The notes beneath the pieces are model-generated. The model was not told the origin of the DNA and did no database searches. It saw only the letters and a list, made by a program, of their open reading frames with translations. The position numbers and the translations under genes are program-made. Source: Streptomyces pristinaespiralis (lineage in GTDB: Bacteria > Actinomycetota > Actinomycetes > Streptomycetales > Streptomycetaceae). From it: DNA of 64,000 bases. Position 1 is the first letter of the stretch; every line of letters begins with the position of its first letter. Shown in pieces: positions 1 to 9,082 of this stretch. Location of the stretch: positions 2,976,001 through 3,040,000 of the forward strand of contig NZ_CP011340.1 in assembly GCF_001278075.1 (NCBI RefSeq), in the 5' to 3' direction.

Positions 1-1226
1 TCGTCGTAGCCCTTCTCGCGGAGCTGGGCGAGCACACCGGCCGCCAGCCGGTAGCGCGGGCCGGCCGGGGAGAGCAGGCCGCAGTTCATCAGTTCGCCGA
101 GGGCGGCGTCGGCGTGGGTGTCCCCCACGAGCGCCGGCAGGTGCGCCTGGTGCGGGACCTCGCCGCCGAGGGCGACCGCGAAGCGCAGGGTCTGCCTGGC
201 CGACTCGCTGAGCCGTGAGGCGAGCAGCGAGGCGGGCGCGGCGGCCTCACCGAGCGACGGCAGGGGTACGTCCTTCCCGCCGGCGGCGGCGAAGGGCGCG
301 AACTCCTCGAAGGCCTCCGGGTCCGCCCGCAGCTCGTCGCACTGGCGCAGCAGCGCAGCCGCCTGGACGAACCGCAGGGGCAGGCCCTCCGACTCGAACC
401 AGAGGTCGCCCGCCCAGTTGGACTCCTCCTCCGTCAGCGGCCGTTCCACGGCCTTGCGCAGCAGTTCGAGGGCCGCGGCACGGCCGAGACCGCCGAGGAA
501 GACCTCTTCGAGGTGCGAGCCCGCGCCGGGGGCGGCGATGTCCGGGGTGGCCGCGACGAGGAACGCGCACTCGGGCGCGGCGTCCAGCAGCTCGTCGAGG
601 GACGCACCGCCGAACTCGAGGTCGTCCAGGACGACGACGGCCCCGATGTCGCGCACGAAGCCGGCGAGCGCGTTCCGGTCGGGGCGCAGGCCCGGCGAGT
701 CGTAGACGACCGTGAAGAGGTCCTGGAGCAGCTCGGCGGGCGTACGGCGGTGGCCGTTGAGGCGCACGACCCCGTCGGGCGCGAAGTCGCCGCACTTCGC
801 GGCGACGGCGTCGAGCAGGGAGGTGCGGCCGGATCCCGACGGGCCGGTGAGCCGGACGGACCGGCCGCTGCCGAGGAGCCGTACGAGCCGGGCCAGTTCC
901 TCGTCGCGTTCCAGCAGCGGCGGGCGGGGAGCGGCGGGGCCGGGGGGAACGGGCGGCTGCGCGGCACGCAGGAGCTCCGCGCGCTGCGCGGCGCTCCGGC
1001 GGGTCGGGCGGCCGGGCCGGTCCGTCACCTGGCCGTCGGCCCGGACGGGGCCGCCCGGCGGGCAGGGTTCGATCTCGCTGCCGTCGACGGGATTGATCGT
1101 GAGAAGGAAGTCGCCGGAGACGAGCTGGACCGTGCGCCGGGGCGTGGGCGTCGACTGTCCGGGCGTGATGGCGTCGCGCGGCGGTCGCACCGTTCCGGCG
1201 CCCTCGCCGAAGCTGTCGTTGTCCAT
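1..1226 (-). CDS. P-loop ATP-binding protein (NTPase/AAA-like), C-terminus beyond the window
   Basis: At least 408 residues are visible; the gene runs off the left edge. An ATG at 1226 follows a GGGAG about 9 nt upstream. Residues 1-100 are Pro/Arg-rich and probably disordered. A nucleotide-binding domain follows, with a Walker A-like GPSGSGRTS (about 128-136) in which the usual Lys is Arg, and a hydrophobic Walker B VVVLDD (about 197-202). Its layout resembles the ATPase cores of NB-ARC/LuxR-type regulators, but no output domain is visible. The function is unknown. The lysine replacement leaves ATP hydrolysis uncertain. Confidence 0.75.
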   Translation of the reverse strand, partial: MDNDSFGEGAGTVRPPRDAITPGQSTPTPRRTVQLVSGDFLLTINPVDGSEIEPCPPGGPVRADGQVTDRPGRPTRRSAAQRAELLRAAQPPVPPGPAAPRPPLLERDEELARLVRLLGSGRSVRLTGPSGSGRTSLLDAVAAKCGDFAPDGVVRLNGHRRTPAELLQDLFTVVYDSPGLRPDRNALAGFVRDIGAVVVLDDLEFGGASLDELLDAAPECAFLVAATPDIAAPGAGSHLEEVFLGGLGRAAALELLRKAVERPLTEEESNWAGDLWFESEGLPLRFVQAAALLRQCDELRADPEAFEEFAPFAAAGGKDVPLPSLGEAAAPASLLASRLSESARQTLRFAVALGGEVPHQAHLPALVGDTHADAALGELMNCGLLSPAGPRYRLAAGVLAQLREKGYD

Positions 1227-1524
1227 GGTCAAAGCTCCCAGATCAGGTTCGCCCGGCTTGTCGCCGCCAAGATCACTGTCTTGGTGCCGAAGCCGCGTGC
1301 GGTGCCTCCCGGCCTTCCTGCACGCCATGTCGCCTCGGTCCGGAGCCCGCCTCACGGGTCCGTCGAAAGGGCAGGCGATCGAACCCTAGACGTTCGCCGC
1401 GCATCGCGAAACCTTCGGGGTGCCGCACGTCCCCGACGTCACGGTCTCAGGAGGATTGGGCCGCTCGCCCCGTTCGTGCCCCCGTCGCACATGACGGGAC
1501 GGTTCATCCGTGACGGCCCTGGCC

Positions 1525-1545
1525 GCCGGCCGTCCGACGGCCGGC
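1525..1545 (-). terminator. GC-rich hairpin downstream of the STAS gene
   Basis: GCCGGCCG and CGGCCGGC are separated by 5 nt. It lies about 95 nt after the STAS gene stop on the same strand and has no U-tract, as is common in Streptomyces. The rest of the 1227-1637 gap shows no convincing gene. Confidence 0.35.
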
Positions 1546-1637
1546 GCGCACGGCCGCGTCGCCGTACCCGTACTCACCCCGTACCCACCCGCCGCCGGCC
1601 GGGGCCGGTCTCGCGCCGGTCACCGTCGGCGGCCCGA

Positions 1638-1961
1638 TCACACCCGAGGAAGCGATTCCGCAGCGATCCCGCCCTCGATGGCGAGGATGCGGTGCAGCCG
1701 TGTCGCCACGAGCAGTCGCTGCATCTGCGGCGGCACACCGCGGAGCACCAGCCGGCGGCCGCATCTGCCGGCCCGCCGGTGCGCGCCCATGATGACACCG
1801 AGCCCGGTGGCGTCCCAGGAATCAAGGTGGGTCAGGTCGAGCACCAGGTCGCCGGCGCCGTCGTCGACGGCCGAGTGCAGGACCGTACGGGCGTCCGCCG
1901 CGCTGCGGACGTCGAGGCGGCCCCCGACGACCAGCTCGGCATGGTCGCCCCTGATGTGCAT
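1638..1961 (-). CDS. STAS-domain anti-anti-sigma factor-like protein
   Basis: A 107-residue STAS domain protein starting MHIRGDH. I chose the ATG at 1961 because GGAG sits 5 nt upstream; an upstream in-frame start would add 31 residues unlike the family. The core shows the expected beta strand LVLDLTHLDSWDATGLG, where the Ser/Thr after the first Asp is the residue normally phosphorylated by an anti-sigma kinase (here DSWDATGLG). By family, such proteins bind anti-sigma factors and release stress sigma factors. No sigma or anti-sigma gene is adjacent, so the partner is unknown. Confidence 0.85.
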   Translation of the reverse strand: MHIRGDHAELVVGGRLDVRSAADARTVLHSAVDDGAGDLVLDLTHLDSWDATGLGVIMGAHRRAGRCGRRLVLRGVPPQMQRLLVATRLHRILAIEGGIAAESLPRV

Positions 1962-2156
1962 ATGCGCTCCCCGAGTGTGCTTACAGTGCCCCGTGTTGGC
2001 CCCGTGTCGACTGTGCGGCTGACTGTTCTTCGGTTCTTCTCTGTCCTGCAACAACTGACTGCCGCGTAGGCGCAGGGGTTGCTACTTGTAAGCGAACCGA
2101 TACCGAATTCACCCCGCCGGGTGATGTCGAACCGGTCGATAACGCCTGCGGCGACG

Positions 2157-3005
2157 TCAGTGCTTGTAGAAGCCCTGCCCGCTCTTGCGGCCGATGTCAC
2201 CGGCGTCCACCATCCGGCGCATCAGCTCCGGCGGTGCGAACTTCTCGTCCTGCGACTCGGTGTAGATGTTGCTCGTCGCGTGCAGCAGGATGTCGACGCC
2301 GGTCAGGTCGGCGGTGGCGAGCGGTCCCATGGCGTGTCCGAAGCCGAGCTTGCAGGCGATGTCGATGTCCTCGGCGCTCGCCACGCCCGATTCGTACAGC
2401 TTCGCGGCCTCGACGACGAGCGCAGAGATGAGGCGGGTGGTGACGAAGCCGGCGACGTCGCGGTTGACGACGATGCAGGTCTTGCCGACCGACTCGGCGA
2501 ACTCACGCGTGGTGGCGAGGGTTTCGTCGCTCGTCTTGTAGCCGCGCACCAGCTCGCACAGCTGCATCATCGGGACGGGCGAGAAGAAGTGGGCGCCGAC
2601 GACGCGCTCCGGGCGCTCCGTCACCGCCGCGATCTTGGTGATCGGGATGGCGGAGGTGTTGGAGGCGAGGACGGCGTCGTCCCGTACGAGCTTGTCGAGC
2701 GCGCGGAAGATCTCGTGCTTGACCTCGAGCTTCTCGAACACCGCCTCGACGACGATGTCCGCGTCGGCGACGGCGTCGAGGTCGGTCGTGGTCGTGATGC
2801 GCGCCAACGCCGCCTCGGCGTCGGCCGCTTCGAGCTTGCCCTTGGAGACGAACTTGTCGTACGACGCCTTGATGCCGTCCCTGCCGCGGGTCAGTGCCTC
2901 GTCGGTGACATCACGCAGAACGACGTCCCAGCCTGCCTGGGCGGAGACCTGCGCGATACCGGAACCCATGAGTCCGGCGCCGATGACGGCGAGCTTCCTG
3001 GCCAC
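2157..3005 (-). CDS. 3-hydroxybutyryl-CoA dehydrogenase
   Basis: 282 residues, the normal family length. The N-terminal Rossmann motif GAGLMGSG (about 8-15) binds NAD(P). The 3HCDH C-terminal domain follows, containing GRKSGQGFYKH at the very end. It interconverts acetoacetyl-CoA and 3-hydroxybutyryl-CoA in the cytosol; in Streptomyces it feeds fatty acid/PHB metabolism and the ethylmalonyl-CoA route. The GTG start at 3005 has AAGGAG upstream. It is divergent from the cobalamin adenosyltransferase gene, which may supply B12 cofactor for downstream acyl-CoA mutases. Confidence 0.95.
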   Translation of the reverse strand: MARKLAVIGAGLMGSGIAQVSAQAGWDVVLRDVTDEALTRGRDGIKASYDKFVSKGKLEAADAEAALARITTTTDLDAVADADIVVEAVFEKLEVKHEIFRALDKLVRDDAVLASNTSAIPITKIAAVTERPERVVGAHFFSPVPMMQLCELVRGYKTSDETLATTREFAESVGKTCIVVNRDVAGFVTTRLISALVVEAAKLYESGVASAEDIDIACKLGFGHAMGPLATADLTGVDILLHATSNIYTESQDEKFAPPELMRRMVDAGDIGRKSGQGFYKH

Positions 3006-3238
3006 TGCGGCACTCCTTAACGAATGTTTACATGTGCGCTCTCTGCCGGAGATTAGCGGTCGTGAGGGGCCCCTGTGACCGTGAAGAGATGCGCGTCACG
3101 TCTCAGATGACGGACATCACACCGGGACGGCCCCTCGGGCTCCGCGGACCGCGCTCCGGCCCGTCCTCGACGCCGTCGGCCGGGCCGCGCCGGCCGTGAC
3201 GGTGGGCACACGGGCCTGCCGTCGGCCCCGTGCCTAAC

Positions 3239-3244
3239 TAGGCT
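3239..3244 (+). promoter_or_regulatory. TAGGCT -10 element, possible leaderless promoter
   Basis: TAGGCT ends 6 nt before the adenosyltransferase ATG at 3251, and there is no convincing Shine-Dalgarno. This spacing suggests transcription starts at or very near the start codon. This is inference from spacing only. Confidence 0.35.
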
Positions 3245-3250
3245 GGCCAC

Positions 3251-3823
3251 ATGGTCAATCTGACGCGCATCTACACCCGCACCGGCGACAAGGGCACCAC
3301 CGCCCTCGGCGACATGAGCCGCACCGCCAAGACCGATCTGCGCATCTCCGCGTACGCCGACGCCAACGAGGCCAACGCGGTCATCGGCACGGCCGTCGCG
3401 CTGGGACAGCTGGACGAGAAGGTCGTGAAGGTCCTCGTCCGGGTGCAGAACGACCTCTTCGACGTGGGCGCGGACCTCGCCACGCCGGTCGTCGAGAACC
3501 CGGAGTACCCGCCGCTGCGGGTGGAGCAGTCCTACATCGACAAGCTGGAGGCGGACTGCGACCGCTTCCTCGAGGAACTGGAGAAGCTGCGCAGCTTCAT
3601 CCTGCCGGGCGGCACGCCGGGCGCGGCGCTGCTGCACCAGGCCTGCACGGTCGTACGGCGGGCGGAGCGCTCGACGTGGGCGGCGATGGAAGTGCACGGG
3701 GAGACGATGAACGCGCTGACGGCGACGTACCTCAACCGCCTCTCCGACCTCCTGTTCATTCTCGCCAGGGTGGCGAACAAGGAGGTCGGAGACGTGCTGT
3801 GGGTGCCGGGCGGGGAGCGCTAG
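3251..3823 (+). CDS. PduO-type cob(I)alamin adenosyltransferase
   Basis: 190 residues. The PduO/MMAB signature TRTGDKGTTALGD occurs near residues 7-20, and the helical core ends with LSDLLFILAR, as in the family. It transfers the adenosyl group of ATP to cob(I)alamin to make coenzyme B12 in the cytosol. The start is ATG 3251 with a weak ribosome binding site. The stop overlaps the convergent membrane-protein stop by a few bases. Confidence 0.95.
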   Translation: MVNLTRIYTRTGDKGTTALGDMSRTAKTDLRISAYADANEANAVIGTAVALGQLDEKVVKVLVRVQNDLFDVGADLATPVVENPEYPPLRVEQSYIDKLEADCDRFLEELEKLRSFILPGGTPGAALLHQACTVVRRAERSTWAAMEVHGETMNALTATYLNRLSDLLFILARVANKEVGDVLWVPGGER

Positions 3824-4392
3824 GGCTCGACGCGGACCGGTTCGCGGTCCTTCTCCTCCGCCGGGGCCTTTTTCGGCCATATCGCGTAGGTGAGCGCGAT
3901 CAGGCCGTGGATGCCCGCCGCGCGCCAGGCGCCGTACATCCAGCTGCGCAGCGACTCGCTCTGCCCCGCGTCGCCGACGTACCAGATCGCGATCTGGAGG
4001 AGCCCGGTCGCGACGGCCGCGGCGACGAGGGTGCCGAGCCAGACCTTCGCCTCGTGGGCGGCCCGCGCCCTGCCGTAACGCGGCGGTTTCACCGGTGGCG
4101 GGCCTCCGGCGAGGCGGTGCGCCGCGTGGCCGTCGAGCCATTTGACGGTGCGGTGGCCGTGGCCGACCGTGTAGCCGATGTACAGCGCGGCCAGACCGTG
4201 CTCCCAGCCGGGCTCCGCGCCGCCCTTGAGGTCGATCGCGGTGACCACCAGCAGCAGGACCTCGAGCAGTGGTTCGCACAGCAGCAGCGCCCCGCCGGTG
4301 CGCGGCATCCTGAGCAGGTACCGGACGGCGAGGCCCGCGGCCAGCAGCACCCAGAAGCCGACCTCGCAGATCACGATCAGCGTGACGATCAC
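3820..4392 (-). CDS. Conserved membrane protein of unknown function
   Basis: 190 residues from a GTG at 4392, with AAGGGAG about 7 nt upstream; a longer frame lacks such a site. About four hydrophobic segments are visible: IVTLIVICEVGFWVLLAAGL, a second near ALLLCEPLLEVLLLVVTAI, then two in the C-terminal half around VWLGTLVAAAVATGLLQIAI and IHGLIALTYAIW. The central loop is His/Arg/Pro-rich. Similar integral membrane proteins occur next to this adenosyltransferase in other Streptomyces. No function is assigned. Confidence 0.75.
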   Translation of the reverse strand: MIVTLIVICEVGFWVLLAAGLAVRYLLRMPRTGGALLLCEPLLEVLLLVVTAIDLKGGAEPGWEHGLAALYIGYTVGHGHRTVKWLDGHAAHRLAGGPPPVKPPRYGRARAAHEAKVWLGTLVAAAVATGLLQIAIWYVGDAGQSESLRSWMYGAWRAAGIHGLIALTYAIWPKKAPAEEKDREPVRVEP

Positions 4393-4544
4393 GACAGCTC
4401 TCCCTTCGTACGGTTCAAGCCTGTCGGCCGCAGGTCGCCGATACGTCGTCGCGGGTGACGAACCGCGACTGCATCCTTCGATGTACCGCGGCTTCACCCC
4501 GTACGCGGAGGCATGGGGGCGGCGCTGCCGTGTTTGATGGACGG

Positions 4545-5750
4545 GTGACCCTCCCCCGCCCCCACCGTGACGACGTGCTCATCGCGGTCGTCGGCCTGCT
4601 CGGCGGCCTGTCGCTGTGGTCGCTCGGCGTGCACACCAACGGGCCGATGGCTCCGCTGCCGTCCTGGGTGACGCTGGTGCCGCTGGTCGTGATCTCCGTA
4701 CTGGAGCTGCTGCGCCGGACCATGCCGCGCACGGCTCTCCTCGCGGGGACCGCGGCGGTCCTCCTCGATCCGTTCACGCCCGGCAGCGTCGTGACGCTCC
4801 TGATGTTCGCGGACCTGGCGTACGCGGCCGTCGTCTACGGGACCCCCGCCTCCGCCCGGCGCATCCCGGTCGTCACCGGGATGATCACGATCGCGGTGAC
4901 GATCGGCTTCCTCGCCTGGCTGCGGGAGCCCGCCGCGCTGCTCATCGGCATGGTCACCGGGCTGGTCTCGTTCGGCCCGGCCACCACCGGCGCGATCGTC
5001 CGCAACCACCGGGAGGCGGCGAACGCCGCCCGGCTGCGGGCCGAACAGACCGCGCTGCTCGCGGAGATGGACCGCACCCAGGCGATCGTGGCCGAGCGTG
5101 CCCGGATGGCACGGGAGCTGCACGACCTGGTCGCGGGCCACCTCTCCGCGATCGCGATCCACTCCACGGCGGCGCTGTCGCTGGACGACCGGTCGACGAC
5201 CAGGCAGGCGCTGACCGTCATCCGCGAGAACAGCGTCGAAGGGCTCGCCGAGATGCGCCGGCTGATCGGACTGCTGCGCGACAGCAGCGGCGACATGCAG
5301 CCGGCCGCCGCGCCCACCCTGGCCGGACTCGACGCCATGGTGGAGCAGGCGAGGACGAACGGCGGGCAGAGCGGGCTGAGCTTCGAGCTGTGCGACGACC
5401 GGGAGAGGGACACCCGGCTGCCCGCGCCCGTGGAGCTCGCCGCCTACCGCATCGTCCAGGAGTCGCTGACCAACGCGATCAAGCACGCGGAGGCCGGCCG
5501 GGTGCGCGTGGAGGTGTCCGGCGGGGCGGGCGGGGCGCTCCGGGTGACGGTGACCAGCCCGTTCGGGCGGGGGCCGGGGCCGCGGGCGCCCGGTTCCGGT
5601 GCGGGCCTGGTGGGGATGGAGGAACGGGTCGCGCTGCTGGACGGGACGTTCGAGGCCGGTCCGGTGGAGGGCCCGGACGGCGGGCCCGACAGGATCTGGC
5701 GGGTACGGGCGGTGCTGCCCGTGACGGACGACAAGGAGCCATCGGCATGA
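4545..5750 (+). CDS. Two-component sensor histidine kinase (NarL/DesK-type, HisKA_3)
   Basis: 401 residues from GTG 4545. The N-terminal third holds about five transmembrane segments with short loops and no large sensor domain. The HisKA_3 dimerisation helix has RARMARELHDLVAGH with the phospho-acceptor His at about 193. The HATPase domain shows an N-box QESLTNAIKHA and a G-box GAGLVGMEERV. It presumably senses a membrane or intramembrane cue and phosphorylates the response regulator encoded next, whose ATG overlaps its stop (ATGA). The signal is unknown. The start could lie elsewhere, since the ribosome binding site is weak. Confidence 0.92.
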   Translation: MTLPRPHRDDVLIAVVGLLGGLSLWSLGVHTNGPMAPLPSWVTLVPLVVISVLELLRRTMPRTALLAGTAAVLLDPFTPGSVVTLLMFADLAYAAVVYGTPASARRIPVVTGMITIAVTIGFLAWLREPAALLIGMVTGLVSFGPATTGAIVRNHREAANAARLRAEQTALLAEMDRTQAIVAERARMARELHDLVAGHLSAIAIHSTAALSLDDRSTTRQALTVIRENSVEGLAEMRRLIGLLRDSSGDMQPAAAPTLAGLDAMVEQARTNGGQSGLSFELCDDRERDTRLPAPVELAAYRIVQESLTNAIKHAEAGRVRVEVSGGAGGALRVTVTSPFGRGPGPRAPGSGAGLVGMEERVALLDGTFEAGPVEGPDGGPDRIWRVRAVLPVTDDKEPSA

Positions 5751-6430
5751 CGGCGCAGGCGGACGACCCGAGGACCGGCGCCCGGATCCGGGTCCTGGTC
5801 GCGGAGGACCAGAGCGCGGTACGGGCGGGTCTGGTCCTGATCCTGCGCAGCGCGCCGGACATCGAGGTGGCCGGGGAGGCCGCGGACGGCGAGGAGGCGG
5901 TGCGTCTCGCGCGGGAGCTGCGTCCGGACGTGGTGCTGATGGATGTGCAGATGCCCCGGCTGGACGGGGTCTCCGCGACGCGTCAGGTGGTCGCCGAGAA
6001 GCTGGCCGACGTGCTCGTGCTGACCACGTTCGACCTCGACGAGTACGTCTTCGGGGCGCTGCGGGCGGGTGCGGCCGGCTTCCTGCTGAAGAACACCGAG
6101 GCGGGGGATCTGCTCCAGGCGGTGCGGACGGTGGCACGCGGCGAAGGCATGATCGCGCCGGCTGTCACCCGGCGGCTGATCGCGGAGTTCGCCGCCCCCG
6201 GGCCCGTACGGTCGGCGGACGCGCCCGATCCGGCGGTGCTGGACACGTTGACGAGGCGGGAGCGGGAGGTGCTCTCGTGCCTCGGTGAGGGGATGTCGAA
6301 CGCGGAGATCGCGGCGCGGCTGTCGATGGCGGAGGCCACGGTGAAGACCCACGTCAGCAGGCTGCTGGGGAAGCTGGAGCTGCGCAGCAGGGTGCAAGCG
6401 GCGGTCCTCGCACAGGAGTTGGGCATCTGA
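5747..6430 (+). CDS. LuxR/NarL-family response regulator
   Basis: 227 residues. The receiver domain has acidic residues E20/D21, the phospho-acceptor Asp in VVLMDVQMP (about residue 66), the switch Thr in VLTTFD and Lys in FLLKNTEAG. A C-terminal LuxR helix-turn-helix follows with LTRREREVLSCLGEGMSNAEIA. It is translationally coupled to the kinase (ATGA overlap). Targets are unknown. The chitinase downstream has its own promoter, so it need not be a target. Confidence 0.95.
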   Translation: MTAQADDPRTGARIRVLVAEDQSAVRAGLVLILRSAPDIEVAGEAADGEEAVRLARELRPDVVLMDVQMPRLDGVSATRQVVAEKLADVLVLTTFDLDEYVFGALRAGAAGFLLKNTEAGDLLQAVRTVARGEGMIAPAVTRRLIAEFAAPGPVRSADAPDPAVLDTLTRREREVLSCLGEGMSNAEIAARLSMAEATVKTHVSRLLGKLELRSRVQAAVLAQELGI

Positions 6431-6461
6431 CCCGGGGCCGTACAGCAGGGCGCGGACCGTT

Positions 6462-6502
6462 GGTCTGGACCTATTGACGATTGGTCCAGACCACCCTAAT
6501 CT
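6462..6502 (+). promoter_or_regulatory. Chitinase promoter with paired DasR-like operators
   Basis: TTGACG (6474-6479) and TAATCT (6497-6502) are spaced exactly 17 nt. GGTCTGGACC (6462-6471) and its reverse complement GGTCCAGACC (6483-6492) lie 21 bp apart; the second fills the spacer of the promoter. ATTGGTCCAGACCACC resembles the DasR-responsive element, and chitinase promoters of Streptomyces are known to carry such repeats. GlcNAc-responsive repression is therefore likely. Confidence 0.75.
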
Positions 6503-6587
6503 CACCGAGCACACTGCGGTGAGCCCCGCGGTGTGCACAGTGCACGGACCACCCCTGACATGTCCGCACTCAACTCGAGGAGCATCC

Positions 6588-8441
6588 TTGAGCACCGAAG
6601 CGCCCCCACGCCCACGATCACGGTTCAGAGCCAGGGCCACCGCGGGACTGACCGCACTCCTCCTCCCCCTCGCCGCCATGGTGGGACTCGCCTCGCCCGC
6701 GGAAGCGGCCACCTCGGCGACGGCCACCTACGCCAAGTCCTCCGACTGGGGCACCGGCTTCGAGGGCAAGTGGACGGTGAAGAACACCGGCACCACGACG
6801 ATCAACTCCTGGACCGTCGAGTGGGACTTCCCCTCCGGCACCCGCGTCACCTCCGCCTGGGACGCCACCGTCACCAACTCCGGCGACCACTGGACCGCCA
6901 AGAACGTCGGATGGAACGGCACCCTCGCCCCGGGCGCCTCCGTCTCCTTCGGCTTCAACGGCAGCGGCCCCGGCTCGCCCTCCAACTGCAAGCTGAACGG
7001 CGCCTCGTGCGACGGCGGCAGCGTGCCCGGTGACAACCCGCCCTCCGCGCCCGGCACCCCCACGGCCTCCGGCATCACCGACACGTCGGTGAACCTCAGC
7101 TGGCGCGCGGCCACCGACGACAACGGCATCAAGAACTACGACGTCCTGCGCGACGGCGCCAAGATCGCCACGGTCACCGGCACCACGTACACCAACACCG
7201 GCCTGACCGCCGGCACGGACTACTCGTACTCGGTCCAGGCGCGTGACAGCGCCGACCAGACCGGCCCCGTCAGCGGTGCCGTCGCCGTCCGCACCACCGG
7301 CGGTGGCGGCGGAGAGCCCGGCCCCGGCGACAAGGTCAAGCTGGGCTACTTCACCAACTGGGGCGTCTACGGTCGCAACTACCACGTGAAGAACCTGGTG
7401 ACCTCCGGCTCCGCGTCGAAGATCACCCACATCAACTACGCCTTCGGCAACGTCAGCGGCGGCAAGTGCACCATCGGTGACGCCTACGCCGACTACGACA
7501 AGGCCTACACCGCCGACCAGTCCGTCGACGGCAAGGCCGACACCTGGGACCAGCCGCTGCGCGGCAACTTCAACCAGCTGCGCAAGCTGAAGGCCCAGTA
7601 CCCGCACATCAAGGTCCTGTGGTCGTTCGGCGGCTGGACCTGGTCCGGCGGCTTCGGCCAGGCCGTGCAGAACCCGGCCGCCTTCGCCCAGTCCTGCTAC
7701 GACCTGGTCGAGGACCCGCGGTGGGCGGACGTCTTCGACGGCATCGACCTCGACTGGGAGTACCCGAACGCCTGCGGCCTGACCTGCGACACCAGCGGCC
7801 CGGCCGCGTTCAAGAACATGATGCAGGCCATGCGCACCAAGTTCGGCGCGAACAACCTGGTCACCGCTGCGGTCACGGCCGACGCCTCGTCCGGCGGCAA
7901 GATCGACGCGGCCGACTACGGCGGCGCCGCGCAGTACCTCGACTGGTACAACGTGATGACGTACGACTTCTTCGGCGCCTGGGCGGCCAAGGGCCCCACG
8001 GCCCCGCACTCGCCGCTCACCTCGTACTCGGGCATCCCGCAGGCCGGATTCAACTCCGCCGAGGCGATCGCCAAGTTCAAGGCGAAGGGCGTGCCGGCCA
8101 AGAAGCTGCTGCTGGGCATCGGCTTCTACGGACGCGGCTGGACCGGCGTGACCCAGTCCGCCCCGGGCGGCACGGCCACCGGGCCGGCGGCCGGCACGTA
8201 CGAGCAGGGCATCGAGGACTACAAGGTCCTGAGGAACAGCTGCCCGGCCACCGGGACGATCGCCGGCACGGCGTACGCCCACTGCGGCACCAACTGGTGG
8301 AGCTACGACACCCCGGCGACCGTCACCTCCAAGATGAACTGGGCGAACAACCAGGGCCTCGGCGGTGCGTTCTTCTGGGAGTTCAGCGGTGACACGAGCA
8401 ACGGAGAGCTGGTCGGCGCGATCAACAGCGGCCTCGGATAG
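6588..8441 (+). CDS. chiC: Secreted modular chitinase: CBM2 - FnIII - GH18
   Basis: 617 residues from TTG 6588, chosen because GAGGAG lies 6 nt upstream and a signal peptide follows directly: basic N-region, hydrophobic core, AEA-A cleavage near residue 40. A cellulose/chitin-binding CBM2 occupies about 41-142, a fibronectin type III domain about 150-235, and a Gly-rich linker leads to a GH18 catalytic domain to the end. The catalytic motif DGIDLDWEYP places the acid Glu at about 391. It hydrolyses chitin outside the cell. The symbol is by similarity to Streptomyces ChiC-type enzymes; the CBM2 rather than CBM5/12 module should be checked before assigning an orthologue. Confidence 0.93.
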   Translation: MSTEAPPRPRSRFRARATAGLTALLLPLAAMVGLASPAEAATSATATYAKSSDWGTGFEGKWTVKNTGTTTINSWTVEWDFPSGTRVTSAWDATVTNSGDHWTAKNVGWNGTLAPGASVSFGFNGSGPGSPSNCKLNGASCDGGSVPGDNPPSAPGTPTASGITDTSVNLSWRAATDDNGIKNYDVLRDGAKIATVTGTTYTNTGLTAGTDYSYSVQARDSADQTGPVSGAVAVRTTGGGGGEPGPGDKVKLGYFTNWGVYGRNYHVKNLVTSGSASKITHINYAFGNVSGGKCTIGDAYADYDKAYTADQSVDGKADTWDQPLRGNFNQLRKLKAQYPHIKVLWSFGGWTWSGGFGQAVQNPAAFAQSCYDLVEDPRWADVFDGIDLDWEYPNACGLTCDTSGPAAFKNMMQAMRTKFGANNLVTAAVTADASSGGKIDAADYGGAAQYLDWYNVMTYDFFGAWAAKGPTAPHSPLTSYSGIPQAGFNSAEAIAKFKAKGVPAKKLLLGIGFYGRGWTGVTQSAPGGTATGPAAGTYEQGIEDYKVLRNSCPATGTIAGTAYAHCGTNWWSYDTPATVTSKMNWANNQGLGGAFFWEFSGDTSNGELVGAINSGLG

Positions 8442-8462
8442 CACCTCGCTCCGATGACGCGG

Positions 8463-8492
8463 AAGCCCGGGAGAGTCACCTCTCCCGGGCTT
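8463..8492. terminator. Strong hairpin terminator after the chitinase
   Basis: A 13-bp perfect stem AAGCCCGGGAGAG / CTCTCCCGGGCTT with a TCAC loop is followed by TTTG. It lies 22 nt after the chitinase stop and just before the convergent DUF2550 stop, so it can serve both strands. Confidence 0.85.
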
Positions 8493-8507
8493 TGTCATGC
8501 ACTGCGA

Positions 8508-8954
8508 TCAAGCGACGTTCACCCTCTGGCCGGGCGGCGCCGCCTCCAGCCAGGCGAGGAAGCCGGTCAGCGCGTCCTCGCTCATCGAAAGCTCCAGCCG
8601 CGTCCCGCGGTGGCGGCAGGCGAGGACCACGGAGTCGGAGAGCAGCGCCAGCTCCTCCTCCCCCTCCGGCGTACGGCGGGCCAGCACCTCGATCGCGGAG
8701 CGCTCGAGCACCCGGCGGGGCCGGGGTGCGTACGAGAAGATCCGGAACCACTCGATGCGGTCACCGCTGTACCGGGCGACGCCGTACACCCACCCCTTGC
8801 CGGAAGCGTCGTGATCTTCGGCGAGGTCCCAGCGCAGACTGCAGTCGAAAGTGCCGCCGGAGCGCTGGATCAGTCTCCTGCGCAGTCCGAAGACGAACAG
8901 TCCGACCAGCACCAGTGCGACAACGCAGCCGCTCACAAGCAGAGCGAGGAACAT
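8508..8954 (-). CDS. DUF2550 single-pass membrane protein
   Basis: 148 residues with one N-terminal transmembrane helix (about 3-25) followed by a basic RRRLIQR and a soluble domain of about 110 residues. DUF2550 genes lie next to the ATP synthase operon in actinobacteria; the function is not established. ATG 8954 sits 9 nt after GGAGG. An in-frame GTG two codons upstream is possible but too close to the ribosome binding site. Confidence 0.85.
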   Translation of the reverse strand: MFLALLVSGCVVALVLVGLFVFGLRRRLIQRSGGTFDCSLRWDLAEDHDASGKGWVYGVARYSGDRIEWFRIFSYAPRPRRVLERSAIEVLARRTPEGEEELALLSDSVVLACRHRGTRLELSMSEDALTGFLAWLEAAPPGQRVNVA

Positions 8955-9009
8955 CTCCACCGACCTCCTCGCATCGTCCCGTAACGGAATATCACGTGCA
9001 CCTGCATCG

Positions 9010-9059
9010 CCTCAGCCGCGGCACGGCCCGGAGGAGATCCGGGCCGGCCGCGGCTGAGG
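9010..9059 (-). terminator. Large hairpin at the end of the atp operon
   Basis: The outer stem is 13 bp (9010-9022 with 9047-9059) and the inner stem 8 bp (GGCCCGGA / TCCGGGCC) around GGAGA. It lies 24 nt after the atpC stop and probably terminates the operon. Confidence 0.8.
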
Positions 9060-9082
9060 GACAAACTTCTCGTGGGGCGCGA

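Noticed and set aside
1386..1577. Short frames upstream of the STAS gene terminator
   Set aside because: No motif or start signal; the region looks like a spacer.
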